This document shows positions 1-10,256 of a stretch of 64,000 nt of DNA, one piece after another. A model generated the notes under the pieces. It was not told where the DNA came from. It was given only the letters and a program-made list of their open reading frames with translations, and searched no databases. The first letter of the stretch is position 1. Each line of letters starts with the position of its first letter. Origin of the DNA: Adiantum capillus-veneris (taxonomy: Eukaryota > Streptophyta > Polypodiopsida > Polypodiales > Pteridaceae); NCBI GenBank assembly GCA_014529385.2, contig CM043960.1, positions 76,531,910 to 76,595,909 of the forward strand. Reading direction: 5' to 3'. Made by a program: the position numbers and the translations under genes.

Positions 1-792
1 TAACCAACCCACATGATAGGTGTGTCCTGTGTACCGATTAGTTAAAGCTTCTGCTTGTAGATCATACTCCCAATTTTCGTTTAGGAATATCCCATCTAGG
101 CCTGGCGTGCTGGAGGTTTACCTCGAAGTGGAAGCATTATTGCTCCCCATCGCTTGCCCCTCCGTGACTGCTACCTTGGGAGCACTCGGTTGCTCGGCTG
201 GCATGATTGTTGTCATAGGAGCCTTTGCTTTCAGGGCTCGACTTTGTTCTAGCCTTCGTAGGTTCTCAATTTCCCTCTCCCTTGTTGCTTGCATATAGCG
301 TTCGATCTCTTGCACTTCGGCAAGACTCCTACCATCGGGTAGTAGAACCTCAGAGGGAGATAGTCCTAAAGGATCAGGAGGTGCAGTGGATGGAACATTC
401 ACATGCACACTCTCAAGAAGCATAGGGTCTATTTTAGGCATGAATGACGAATTTACTTCCCCATTCCCTTCATTTATTTCATTAACCGCATGTTCGGAGC
501 GAGTAGCTCTACTAAGGGTCTCTTTTAAGCGGCTAAACACGCTGGACCCGGGCCGTGGGCCCATGGAATGCATGTCTTGACTTGAACTATCAGGGTTTGG
601 TGTAGGATACCCCTCCATGACTTCGTAGTCAGAGGAAGAATCACTAGACGCGATATGAGGATCTTGGGTCGCGCTACCTTGAGTCCTAGCCGAAGGTCCA
701 GAACCTAGGGTGGAGGAATAATGGGTGCCCGCGTAAATGGAGGCACTACCAATATGCTCGTGCTCTAACACTCGTCCAGAGCGTAGGTTCAT
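1..792 (-). pseudogene. gag-like first ORF of element X (partial, one in-frame stop)
   Basis: The reading frame starts at 792 with MNLRSGRVL, the motif that also opens the first ORFs of elements A (21147) and B (38917, one codon differing in A). An earlier in-frame ATG at 843 is possible, but the conserved motif favours 792. The protein is hydrophilic and rich in Ser, Pro and charged residues, with a Glu/Arg-rich stretch near residues 180-200 likely to be helical (REREIENLRRLEQ). A TAA stop lies at 118-120, yet the same frame stays open from 117 to the window edge (39 codons). It is therefore probably one ORF broken by a single nonsense change, or a stop normally bypassed. Downstream gag domains and zinc knuckles are outside the window. 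Role is inferred from position after LTR and primer site; no catalytic motif is visible. Confidence 0.6.
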
Positions 793-842
793 ATGACTTG
801 GATCCCCTAGAAGTGTCAGTGAGTGCCCGTGAAGGCTACTCA

Positions 843-1997
843 CCTAGTAATTTTGGGTGTTTTGCAACCCAAGTCTTTTCTTATTTATTTATTTTTTGAT
901 TTTTTGGTCCTTTTTTTCTGACCCAGCTATAGAATAGAACGTATGATAGCTCAAAACGAGCATCTCGGTCAGAGGGACGTGCCGTGCTTTACAGCCCTCC
1001 GTTTGGTCACTTTATGCCCTCGGAATCCCTAAAACCGTCAATTTCTAGTAGGGAACTAGGCCCAAATTAGAAAGTCTAAGGGTGTAAGTGGGAAGAGAAG
1101 TGAGGAGAGTGGAGGACTTGCCCCACATGCTCTCATTCCCTCTTGAGGGGGTAGGGTATATATATAAGAGTGAGTCTAGTATATATCATAGGACTGAGGC
1201 CTGGGCCTGGGCCTGGGCATGGGCTTGGGGAAATGATCCCGATCCCGATCAAAATTTTAGTGTAGCCCCCCAGTCACTCACGCTTAAATATTTTCGGTTT
1301 GGGCTTGGGGAAATGATCCCGATCCCGATCAAAATTTTAGTGTAGCCCCCCAGTCACTCACGCTTAAATATTTTCGGTTTGGGATTGGGGAAATGATCCC
1401 GATCCCGATCAAAATTTTAGTGTAGCCCCCCAGTCACTCACGCTTGAATATTTTTGGTTTTTTTTTTTTTTGAGGCGACGACCACACGTGGTTAGGTGAC
1501 CCTTTCTTGGCCACACACACTGTCAACACCTACCTAACCTCTCTGTCAACAGCTCATAGCTCACAGACAGCTCACTACCTTATCTACTTACTAACAGTGC
1601 TGCTAACCACTAACTAATCTACTAACTAATCTGTTAACTGCTTACTGACAGTGAGCTAACTGTCCACCTACTTCCTCTCTCACTACCTTACTGTGCAAAG
1701 ACTGTGTGCAGGAAAACCTTGACAGAAAACTGTGTACAGACTGTGTGCAAACAGAAATTGCTAGCTGCCTTCCTACTTATTCATTCACTGCAAACAAGCT
1801 AACGACTACTAATTGTGCAAAGACTGTGTGCAAACAGAAAACACAACATTATGCAGAAATCACAGAACTTGTAGACAATACAGAAATTAACAACTTGCAG
1901 AAAAACAACTCATTCCTATTCCTCTTCCTCTTCTTTCCTACTACAAACAACTCATAGGAGAAGCACAAAGTGCCTCTTGGGCTTAGTGCAGGGCGAT
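843..1997 (-). other. Untranslated leader of element X
   Basis: This 1.15-kb stretch between primer site and gag has no convincing ORF. It contains the 80-bp tandem repeats (1221-1460), a T-run at 1458-1471, and a low-complexity section at 1500-1940 rich in short words such as CTAACTAA and GACTGTGTGCA. Long repeat-bearing leaders also occur in elements A and B. Confidence 0.6.
1221..1460 (+). repeat. Three 80-bp tandem repeats in the X leader
   Basis: Copies begin at 1221, 1301 and 1381 and are nearly identical: GGGCTTGGGG in copies one and two, GGGATTGGGG in copy three, with small changes near the end of the third. Each copy contains a short GATCCC direct repeat and a CCCCCC run. The array is preceded by a short TGGGCC repeat (1198-1220). 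The near identity implies recent expansion. Confidence 0.95.
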
Positions 1998-2015
1998 TCC
2001 CCGGCGACGGCGCCA
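1998..2015 (-). promoter_or_regulatory. Primer binding site of element X (tRNA-Asp-like)
   Basis: The minus strand reads TGGCGCCGTCGCCGGGGA, preceded by four T and the LTR end GCGCACA. This is the TGGCGCCGTTGCCGGGG class of primer site, usually assigned to tRNA-Asp in plant Athila/Tat-type gypsy elements. It fixes the end of the LTR and the orientation of the element. Confidence 0.85.
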
Positions 2016-2260
2016 AAAATGTGCGCTCCTTCCGCACTTTCGAAGCAAGGGCCTTGCCTAACACTGTGTATGAGCCACAGACGGCTCCAAGCACACAACT
2101 AGCTTAACTAGTAAGCTCAAAAGAGGGCAATGGTGTGTCACTCACCGCTCTATGCTCTTGCCGTGGAGGATTCCTCGCCGCGAAGAAGAAGGAGACGCCG
2201 CTACGTCGCGCTCAACCGCTTCACCGCCGTCGTGCCGCCGCAATTCTCGATCGCACTCTT

Positions 2261-2322
2261 TCTCTCTCTCTCTCTCTCTCTCCCTCTCTCTCTCTCTCAC
2301 ATACACACACACACACACACAA
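2261..2322 (+). repeat. (CT)n-(CA)n microsatellite
   Basis: A CT run with one CCC interruption changes into CACATACACACACA. It lies inside LTR X. Translations of this tract in any frame give only SLSLS/THTHT low-complexity peptides. Confidence 0.95.
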
Positions 2323-2416
2323 GGAGGTGAAGAAGAAGAAGATGGAGATGGAGATGGAGCAAGAGCACTCTTCTATTGCACAAATGAGAGAATGAGTGAA
2401 TTTTAGGTTTAGTTGG

Positions 2417-2424
2417 CTTTTATA
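2417..2424 (-). promoter_or_regulatory. TATA box in LTR X
   Basis: TATAAAAG on the minus strand, about 220 nt into the LTR. The LTR at 60333 has the same box in the same local context (CTCATATAAAAG), which supports a conserved core promoter. Transcription would be expected to begin about 30 nt downstream. Confidence 0.65.
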
Positions 2425-2645
2425 TGAGCTCACCCCATTCACACTTGGGCGCCCATGCTTAGCCAACTAATCCCTTGAATGTACCAGTTAGAGTGCGCCT
2501 CTCATCGGTGATCACTCTTACCCTTTTCCTATTGGACCGACAAGCCCGGTACCTGACTCTACCAAATAAATAATACAATGTCCACCGTAGATTACAACGT
2601 CCGTCTCGTAGGTGATAGGGTGTCCGTGAGCCGTGAGGGTTAACA

Positions 2646-3623
2646 GAAACTTAAGTAAGACCCAATCATTTTCTTTGAATGTTAAGGCCCTTTTGTGCTT
2701 GTCTCAGCATCAGATTTTTGCCTTTGTTGAGAGATGGATATAGCCTCCTTAATCTTTTGAAAAAGATTCTTGTAGGTTGCGGCTATACTCATCGGCAACG
2801 AAGATCTTCCCATGTACTTTAAGTAGCAAGGGACTTTTAGGTCTTCCCTCAATTATTTCAAAAGGTGCTTTTCCCATAGAAGTATGTACAGTATTATTGT
2901 AGGTGTACTCTACAAGAGGTAAGTACTTTTTCCGTTGTGAGTGTTGATCTACTTCTGTAACATAAGTCTTTAGTAGATCGAGTATCATAAGATTGGCTAT
3001 CTCACTTTGGCCATCCGTTTGTTGGTGATAGGCTGAAGAGAAATTCAATCTTATACCTAGATTTTCAAAGATACTTTTCAGAAATTACTGGTCATTCTAG
3101 GATCTCTATCCGACACGATGGATGTTGGTAATCCATGGTGTTTGAAAATCTGTGATATGAAGAGAGTTGCCATTTGGTGTGCCTTAATAGTCTTTTTGAC
3201 ATGAATAAAGTGTGCTTGCTTGCTAAACCTATCAACTATTGTCCATATTCCCGTATTCCCATGGATAGACTTGGGTAATCCAAAGATGAAATCCATGGAT
3301 ATACTCTCCCATGGTGAATTTGGGATAGGCAATGGCTGGAGTAATCCAGGTTGCTTCCCTCTATCATACTTGGTCTCTTGGCATACTACACATTTTGAAA
3401 CATACTCTTGTATGTCCACTTTCCAGGTAGGCCAATAGAAATACGTCTCTACTCTTCGGAGAGTAGGTTGAATGCCTTTATGCCCCGCATAGGCCGGAGC
3501 ATGGAATTCATACATGACTTTCTCAAGAAGGAAGTGTGTAACACATAGCCTATTTCCGCGGAGAAGATAACCATCCTCCAAGGTGAATGGTTCCTCTTTC
3601 TTCCCCAACGCAAGGGCTGACAT
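2646..3623 (-). pseudogene. Integrase domain of gypsy-1 (frameshifted, truncated)
   Basis: Residues encoded from 3623 include the HHCC zinc-binding module (HAPAYAGH followed by CVVC), then the catalytic core with Asp in SMDFIFGLP and Asp in IVSDRDPR. A frameshift near 3060 separates the next block, which carries the third acidic residue in TDGQSEIAN and the sequence GKAPFEIIEGRPK. The C-terminal block (FKENDWVLLKF) is still readable near 2675-2645, where it ends abruptly at LTR X. The enzyme would insert element cDNA into host DNA; this copy cannot make an intact protein. Confidence 0.85.
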
Positions 3624-3778
3624 TATGTCTCTATAGTCAAGGTCAGTAGCATACTCATCATCATAGAAGATAGATCATTGTAAGTAGCTATAGACACCAC
3701 ATTAGCTTTTGGTCATCGTGAAAGTGCATTGGCCACTTGATTGTGCTTACCCGCAATGTGAGCAATATGAAAATTAAA

Positions 3779-4886
3779 TTACAAAAGAAAATTTGCCCAC
3801 CTCATTTGTTTGTCGAAAAGCTTGGTTTGCGTCATGAAGTAATTGAGACTTTGGTGGTCAACTAGTAGAATAAATGGAGTCCCCAATAAATAGTGCTTCC
3901 ATGTGTCTAGGGCATGTAGAACAGCTAAAAGCTCTTTCTCATAAATGCCTAAGACTCGTTCATCTGTATTGAGCGTTCGGCTCTCATATGCTATGGCATA
4001 TCCTTCTTGAAGCAAGATTTCTCCAAAGCAATCACCACAAGCATCACATTGGACCTCAAATGGCTTTGAGAGATCCAGAAGCATGAGGACTGGTTGGGAG
4101 GTAAGCTTCTCTTTGAACTTGTCAAAAGAATTTTGCTCCTTAGCAGTCCATGAATACTTAACGTTCTTCTTTGTTAAGTCATGTAATGGCCTTGCTATTT
4201 GAGAGAATTTTGCTATGAAGCGTCTATAGTATGCACACATACCAATAAAGCCTTTTAGCTCATGTAGATTCCTTGGATTAGGCCATGATTTTATTACCTC
4301 TAACTTCGATGGATCCATCCGGAAACCATCTTGAGAGATAATATGACATAAGTATTGAATCTCTTGAAGGAAAAATTCGCTTTTCTTTTGGTTGAGAAAA
4401 AGCTTGTTCTCCCTCAATGCTAAAAAAATCACTTGGAGATGTTGCTTGTGTTCCTCCAAAGACTTGGAGTAGATGATGATATCATCAAAGAACACTCCAG
4501 TGAATTTTTGGTAGGGTCTAAAGATTTTCTCCATTAGACGATTGAAAGTGGCTGATGCATTAGTCAAGCCAAAAGGCATGACTAGATATTCATAAAGGCC
4601 AAACATTGTATGAAACACGGTCTTTAGAATAACTTCACCTTATTTGATGATAGCCACTTTTAAGGTCAATCCTACTGAAGTAGGTAGAGCCTTGTAGCTT
4701 ATCAAATAGATCTTCTACACGAGGCACGGGAAATTTGTTTTTGATAGTGATATGGTTTAGTGCTCGATAGTCCACACACATATGATATGTACCATCTTTC
4801 TTTTGCACTAAAAGGACTGGAGAACAAAAGGGAGAGGAGCTAGGCTTCACCATCCCTTTGTCAACCATTTCTTGTACTTTCCTCAT
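3779..4886 (-). pseudogene. Reverse transcriptase and RNase H of gypsy-1
   Basis: The stretch from 4886 encodes the first RT motifs ([33 protein letters not shown]). After a break near 4630 it resumes with MPFGLTNASATFNRLM and the catalytic box FFDDIIIYS, where the usual first residue Y of YxDD is F. RNase H follows with the first Asp in FEVQCDACGD, Glu in IYEKELLAV and Asp in LLVDHQSLNYF. These domains copy element RNA into DNA in virus-like particles. Stops and frameshifts show long inactivity. Confidence 0.88.
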
Positions 4887-5119
4887 GATCTCCTCTTATT
4901 GAGCTTGGGAAACTCGATAAGGAGGCTTGTTAGGTGGTGAGCTTCCTGGTGGTAGGAGCTCAATTCGATGGTCATCATCCCCTCGTTTTGGAGGTAAATC
5001 CATAGGGATATCATCGATAAACGCATCTTGGAATCCTTGTCTAACTCTTCTTGATTCCTACCATTTGTATTTGATGAAACATTAAGATATTTTAGAGACT
5101 CTTTGACAAAAATCATGTA

Positions 5120-6063
5120 CGCAGAACTGAGCTCTTCATTGATTTATCAAAAGCATGAGTATTTACAAGTGGTATTGTGCGACCAAACTCACTAGCATCT
5201 ATATACATGTTCTTTCCCTGTAGGTGAAGTAGATTCTCCTTTCAGGGAACTTCATATTGGTAGCCATGCGGTTGAACCATGGTGCCCCTAGGATAGCATC
5301 CTCATGTTGGAGAGATGAAAAAGTCTTCTTTGTCAACATAGCTTTGTACATGGAGCATCAACTTCCAATCAAGGGAGTAACAGAGGCTCGCTGTCCCTTG
5401 AAAGCAGTGTCGGCCGTTACATCATCTCCCATCTCGAAAGCTTGAATGCCCAACTTGGTGGCCAACTCAATTGATATGAAGTTGTGAATAGAACTAGGAT
5501 CAAACAAGATGAAGGCACCATGCTTCCTTACCTTTCCCCAAGCATAGGAGAGAGGTGCACCTTTGCAATGAGCATCCTCTTTTGGAGCGTCGATTGTGGA
5601 AGATCTAGGAGTCTCATTGCGAGCATTATTCTTGGGGCAAGAACGATAGTCATGTCCTTGCTCCCCACACTTAAAGCACTTATGGTCCTTGCAAAAAGCT
5701 TCAAGCTCTTCAAGAGAGAGTTTGTTTTTACTTTGAAAACTCCCTTCTCCTTGGACCGATTGTTATTGTTGTTGTTGTTGGAATTGCCTTGGGAAGAAAT
5801 TTGGGCATTGGTTTACCCCTTGGCATCACTTTTGTCTTTATTTTCCATGGTCTTGACATTCCATCTAGCCCCTTGTTGGAAATTGATGCGCGAAGAAACC
5901 ATGGTGTGGTGGATTACTTCAGTGATAGAACCAGGCTATTGAGAGTTGACATACTCGGCCATCTCTTCAGGTAATTCCGCACAAAACTGTTGCTTTTGCT
6001 CGGCAAATTCTATCTTTTGGAAGACAGTAGCCTTGAGATGTAAATCCCACACTTGTCTATATA
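5120..6063 (-). pseudogene. Nucleocapsid zinc knuckle and decayed protease of gypsy-1
   Basis: On the minus strand near 5677-5636 there is a CCHC knuckle, CFKCGEQGHDYRSC (C-x2-C-x4-H-x4-C), typical of retroelement nucleocapsid. Downstream, around 5515-5450, PSSIHNFISIELATKLG occupies the place of the aspartic protease signature, where gypsy elements normally carry D[ST]GA; here the catalytic triplet is degraded. Several frameshifts break the stretch. Confidence 0.7.
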
Positions 6064-6952
6064 TTAGTGGATAGACTCATGAGAGAGAAGCTTCAAACTC
6101 CGCCATTTGGTAAGCATTTTGTTCTTTGCATCACTTGCAAGGAATTGCTTCATGATGGAAACTAGTAGAGTTTTCCATGTCTTTGGGGCTTCGCCATTTC
6201 TACGAAGGCTAGCCCACCCTTGATGAGCCAATTTTTGGAAGTGCATAGCTACATGGCATAGCTTGGAGGACTCCGTGAAGCCCTCGTCTCCAAAGGCCAC
6301 ATCAAATTGTTGGATGAAGGACAATACTTTGTCGGTGGCACCAAAGGTGCCATCATAGGTGAGAAAAGAGATACTCTTTCCTCCCTCTATGAACTTCTTT
6401 AGCTTTTGTGACCTTCGCAGGGTATGATTTACGCTGTCTTCCCCTCTTGTATTATCTAGGAGAATAGCCATAGCTTTCGTCGGAAGAGGAGGAAGGTGAA
6501 GAAGAAGGAGACCTCTTTCTTGCCCTTTTCTTCCTTTGTTTCCTCTCTTTCCTTTCGGAGTGACGAGGAGAAGGACTGTGGGTTGGATGTTTCCTCTTGG
6601 GAGGAGTTGGCGATCGTCTAGCCCGCCGTCTTTGTGGAGCCACATCTTCAAAGGAACTTAAAGTTTCATTGCTTTCTTGCTCTTTGGATTCCTCCTCTCG
6701 TATGGGAGAGAGTTTTCTTTTGGGGGTCTCTTTAAGAGGCCTCCTAATCTCTCTCTCCTCTTGGAAAGGAAGGGTAATCCTATAAGTGCGAAGTTGTTGA
6801 GTAACTTCGGCTTGCAAAGCAGGGTTGCCCATGGCTTGGTGCAACCTAGTAACAAGATAGTTGACAAACATAGGGGCATCATCATTAGCACCTTCATGTG
6901 CAAAATAAAAGTTCTCAATGTTCATTCTACTCTCTTGGTTATTGTCAGCCAT
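6064..6952 (-). pseudogene. gag of gypsy-1 (two overlapping frames)
   Basis: The start at 6952 (MADNNQESRMNIENF) is chosen because it is the first ATG after the leader with a hydrophilic gag-like product. The first part (to 6452) is very basic and rich in Ser/Arg. A frameshift moves the reading to a second frame (6651-6064) with the gag core GATDKVLSFIQQFDVAF and LTKWRSLKLLSHESI. Such capsid domains multimerise into virus-like particles. The product is broken. Confidence 0.75.
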
Positions 6953-7355
6953 GTTAATTAAACTTATGTGTTTACTTAGTGTATGCTTTAGCAATTCAAA
7001 ACCTTAGAAGCTACTCCTCTTAGCCTTTGAAAATCGGCGCTTAAGTATCTACACCCACGGCTTGAAGTGGTTAATTATAAAGAGTAGTAGTGGAGTGGGT
7101 CTAATGTTGCAGAATTGTCGAGGGCTAGCTCCTCTCGGACTTCTTATGGCTCACTAATGGTAAAGCCGTAGGAAAGTCTAAAAAGACCCCATTATTAAGT
7201 CCAAAGCTCCCGAGGTGGGCACCATATCCCACATAGTGGGCTCAACAAAATCGATAATAGATCCCAGACCCACTTACCCTAATTTAATTAACAAAATCAA
7301 CCATTATAGGCTACATAAGGATCTCTTTTCTTAAGAAAGAAAAGAGAAACCAAAT
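6953..7355 (-). other. Leader of gypsy-1
   Basis: About 400 bp between primer site and gag start. No ORF or repeat of note is visible. Confidence 0.6.
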
Positions 7356-7367
7356 GCTCTAATACCA
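7356..7367 (-). promoter_or_regulatory. Primer binding site of gypsy-1 (initiator-Met tRNA)
   Basis: The minus strand reads TGGTATTAGAGC, one base from the TGGTATCAGAGC site complementary to plant initiator Met tRNA. It lies one base from the LTR end CAATTACA and fixes element orientation. Confidence 0.9.
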
Positions 7368-7555
7368 ATGTAATTGAAATGGCCTATTAACTTTGAGAGT
7401 AGCGGAAACTAGAGATAGTACTTTTGTGAAATTACTTTGTGAGCATAGAGGGTGAACTGTGACTGATGGTAGCAACATAAACATAGCATTTAGTTGACTT
7501 GGCATGAACAATACTTTTGCAAGAGAGAGAGTTTAGAGAACATGAAAACATTTGA

Positions 7556-7581
7556 GGACCGGATTTATGTGGAGCCGGTCC
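7556..7581. promoter_or_regulatory. Conserved 7-bp-stem hairpin in gypsy-1 LTR
   Basis: GGACCGG and CCGGTCC flank a 12-nt loop. The loop reads CATAAAT on the element's sense strand, a possible TATA-like core. The same hairpin is at 62038-62063 and, with one arm mismatch, at 58126-58151. Function as promoter element is inference. Confidence 0.5.
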
Positions 7582-8479
7582 CGCCTCCAATAGGCATTTG
7601 TATTATAGTTTCTCCCATCAAGAGAGACTTGGTACAATACAATCTTTGTGTTCCTTGTGACCTAGGTGATGCAATGAAGATGGAAAGCTTCATGCATCAC
7701 GAGCATAACCTAAACTTTGTGGAAAGCATTAACTATCCCCAGCCTCAATCCCAAGGCCTCAAACACCTTCGAAGATGGAGAGAGCTAGCGAGGAATGAGG
7801 GTAGGGAAGAGGAAGAAGAAACATTTCATAGGAGAAAGAACTAGCTCCTCACTTATCATCACTCTTCTTGCTAGCATACATAATAGCATAGTAATGAAGA
7901 TGGCGAAGATGGCTAGCTTAAGCATTGAAGCATGGCTCTTGGTTGGATTTGCATTCCATAGCCAAGAGTGTTGGTGTAGGCTGTCAACTTCTCTACTTGC
8001 TTGGAGAAGGAGATGGAGCTCTTGCACTTTGCACTTCACACAGTGAGGGTGTGTGTGTGTGTGTGGGAGAGTATACCCCCCAAGCATGTCCCTAGCTTCC
8101 TTGGTCGACCCCCTCTTCTAGTACAAGCCTGAAGCTCATTGGACCCCTGCAAGTCTGGCCAATCACAAGCAAGATGCGTATCAAGCAAGAATGCTAGCCT
8201 TGGGACAAGTGTCCCCCTTTCCCCTTTGAGAGAGAGGACTTGATAAATGCAAAAACAGTTATTTACATTTACTAATTTATCATCGGACCCCTTGGGTGGC
8301 CAACCAATAGGCTTTAGGCACACCATGAGGGCAACATGAGGAGGAACTTGACAAGTGTCCCTTTTGCTTTCTTTGTACCAAGATTGCCTTGTGTGAGTGT
8401 GTGTGTGTGTCTTCTCTCTCATCCCCCCTCTTGTAGGGCTCACCCCCTCCTTGTAGGGACATATGTTGACTTAGTCAGC

Positions 8480-8670
8480 AAGCATGACAAAGCACCTCAA
8501 GCTTGGGTGGTGTTCCCCACAAGCACCTCAAGCTCCATAGTCAACAAGCACAACAAGCACCTTAGTGAGCAAGCACCTCAAGCACCTTAGTTATCAAGTA
8601 CGACAAGCACCTCAAGCACCTTAGTCATCAAGCACGACAAGCACCTCAAGCAAAGCTTAGGCCGAGTTCC
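8480..8670 (+). repeat. CAAGCACCT minisatellite in LTR
   Basis: Irregular repeats of CAAGCACCTCAAG and CACCTTAGTCATCAAGCA. A shorter version sits in the sister LTR at about 63280-63330. Confidence 0.8.
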
Positions 8671-8954
8671 CACCTCAAGCTCAATCCTAGCTTACCTAAG
8701 GTCAAAGGAATTTTACACTAACCTTTAGAGGTCTTTAATGAAGCTAACCCTAAGGTCTTTACGTTCCACTAGTTAACTTGCTCTTTGACAGATCATCTCT
8801 CATTTGGGCCCCTTTACCATTGGCCCCGTGTCCATATAGATCTGAAAGCACATACCTATATTCTAACCATTGTTCCTCTTTATTCTCCCACATTAAATGA
8901 TCAGTTTAATATGAGAAAATCATTTGAGTTGGTTAGATATTAGTTTTTATGACG

Positions 8955-9660
8955 TTGTGTCATGTGAGTGCCACCTTTCCTTATGCACTCTTTTATGAGG
9001 TTGGCATAGAGTTGCAGCTATGGAAGCACATTGGGCATGTAGTCTATCTGATCCACTATCTAGCAACGGATTCATGTTCTCACTTTGGAGTGTTTGTTAT
9101 CACATGGAGTAGCAAGAAGACAACCATGATCGCTTTTTTGAGTACAGAGGCTTAATATAGAAACACAGTGCCAACATGTGAAGTAGCATGCCTATAGATA
9201 CAACTTGGAGAGTTGGGCATAATAGTGATCACTGCGACAACCTTATCACACCACATTTGGCATAGAACCCACTACTCCATGCGATTAAAAAGACGTTAAG
9301 GTGCACTACCACTTCATTAAAGCTAAGGTCTTAGCTGACGACATCAACATTAGGTACATAAGCATTGATGAGGAGATTGCGGGCATCTTCATGAAGGACA
9401 TGTGAAGTAGCATGCCTATAGATGCAACTTGGAGAGTGGATCATTGCAAAAACCTTATCACACTATATTTGGCTACTCCATGCAATGAAAAATACGTTGA
9501 GGTGCACTACCACTTCATCAGAGCTAAGGTATTGGCTGGCGACATCAACCTTAGGTACATAAGCATATATGAGGAGATTGCGAGCATCTTCATGGAGGAC
9601 ATGGGAGCAAAGCAGAGAGGCATTGGTTCCCATGTAGACAAGGTGAAGACTCATATGGGC
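8955..9660 (+). pseudogene. Ty1/copia RNase H C-terminal remnant with internal duplication
   Basis: Readable pieces include WSSKKTTMIAFLSTEA, matching the WSSKKQ..VALSSTEAEY block of copia RNase H. Two copies of the terminal block follow, the better being VEVHYHFIRAKVLAGDINLR at about 9505-9560. The block is present twice, at 9174-9397 and 9398-about 9605 (period 224 bp). No ORF spans it. It was probably the target into which gypsy-1 inserted, since the gypsy-1 LTR abuts it at 8955. Confidence 0.7.
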
Positions 9661-10100
9661 CTCTAAAACAAGAAAATCTCATATGTTATCAAGTAATGTT
9701 CATTCTATCTAGAGGAAAATAGTAGAACAAGGTTTGCTTCATGGTGGCATGAGCCTATTTCTACAAAAGATGAGAGGGAAGTTTTTGGATCCACCTCAAA
9801 TTGGGCACACTTCCCCTCCAAGTCAACCCTCAGTGCCCACATAGATGGCCTTTACAGAAGTACCCATATGGGCAAAAGCCTTCAGGACTTGTTCTTTTAG
9901 TGGACCAAAAATGAAAAGGAAGTCCTCTGTTCCCAAATGGGAGGATCCATTTATACAAACTAGAAAATCATAGAAGATTTCAATGCTTCACAAGCAAAGG
10001 TCATTGATGCCTCAAAGATCAGGTTTGAGCTCAAGACGGGCAAAAGTGAAGGGGCGATGTTGCAGGCAGAGAGCAGAGACCCGTGACTCGTGAATGCGAA
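9661..10100 (+). other. Unrecognised stretch with broken coding-like reading
   Basis: Fragments such as MGKSLQDLFF and KVIDASKIRFELKTGKSEGA can be read in one frame with several stops. I do not recognise a family. It could be more retroelement relic or a decayed host gene. Confidence 0.25.
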
Positions 10101-10176
10101 AAGGAGACCCGTGAATGCAGCTCACAATCATCATCTTCTTCTTTACTCATACACCATACGCAAACAGACTCTCAAG

Positions 10177-10179
10177 GTA

Positions 10180-10252
<73 letters not shown>
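10177..10252 (+). repeat. (CT)n-(CA)n microsatellite
   Basis: About 19 CT units followed by about 18 CA units, without interruption. Confidence 0.95.

Positions 10253-10256
<4 letters not shown>

Larger units (their letters stand above)
1..2645 (-). mobile_element. LTR retrotransposon X, 5' end (LTR, primer site, leader, gag)
   Basis: Read on the minus strand, this is the 5' end of an LTR element running off the left edge of the window. A 626-bp LTR (2645 to 2020) is followed by a TGGCGCC-type primer site, a 1.2-kb leader with tandem repeats and a gag-like ORF. The LTR begins exactly where the integrase C-terminal reading of gypsy-1 stops making sense, so X most likely inserted into gypsy-1. 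The LTR start matches an LTR at 60333, so the family has at least two members here. The 3' half lies outside the window. Confidence 0.8.
2020..2645 (-). repeat. 5' LTR of element X (626 bp)
   Basis: On the minus strand the LTR starts TGTTAACCC and ends GCGCACA, giving TG...CA termini, and the primer site follows directly. A TATAAAAG box lies at 2424-2417. Downstream is a CT/CA microsatellite at 2261-2322. Its first 250 bp match the LTR at 60333, including the phrase GGGCTTGTCGGTCC, the GATGAGAGGCGCAC block and the TATA region. Confidence 0.85.
2646..8954 (-). mobile_element. Ty3/gypsy retrotransposon gypsy-1, 3'-truncated
   Basis: On the minus strand the element has a 1.59-kb LTR (8954-7369), an initiator-Met primer site, gag, protease remnant, reverse transcriptase, RNase H and integrase. 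It is cut off within the integrase C-terminal region by element X. The domain order protease-RT-RNase H-integrase is that of Ty3/gypsy. Wording of the integrase (GIWTIVDRFSKQAHF, GKAPFEIIEGRPK) resembles plant chromovirus-type elements. Many frameshifts and stops make this copy non-autonomous. Confidence 0.85.
7369..8954 (-). repeat. 5' LTR of gypsy-1 (about 1.59 kb)
   Basis: Read on the minus strand the LTR starts at 8954 (CGTCATAAAAAC, first base changed from T) and ends CAATTACA at 7369. A full-length relative lies at 61811-63630 and a diverged internal match at 57931-58560. It contains two conserved hairpins (7556-7581 and 7936-7978), a GT microsatellite near 8044-8064 and a CAAGCACCT-type minisatellite at about 8480-8670. 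Peptide-like readings inside it are not conserved between copies, so they are not genes. Confidence 0.88.

Noticed and set aside
2130-2466. Several short ORFs on both strands across the CT/CA microsatellite
   Set aside because: They are low-complexity SLSL/THTH peptides inside LTR X and have no independent support.
7494-8590. ORFs of 60-135 codons inside the gypsy-1 LTR
   Set aside because: The sister LTR at 61811-63630 does not keep the frames end to end; the sequence is an LTR.
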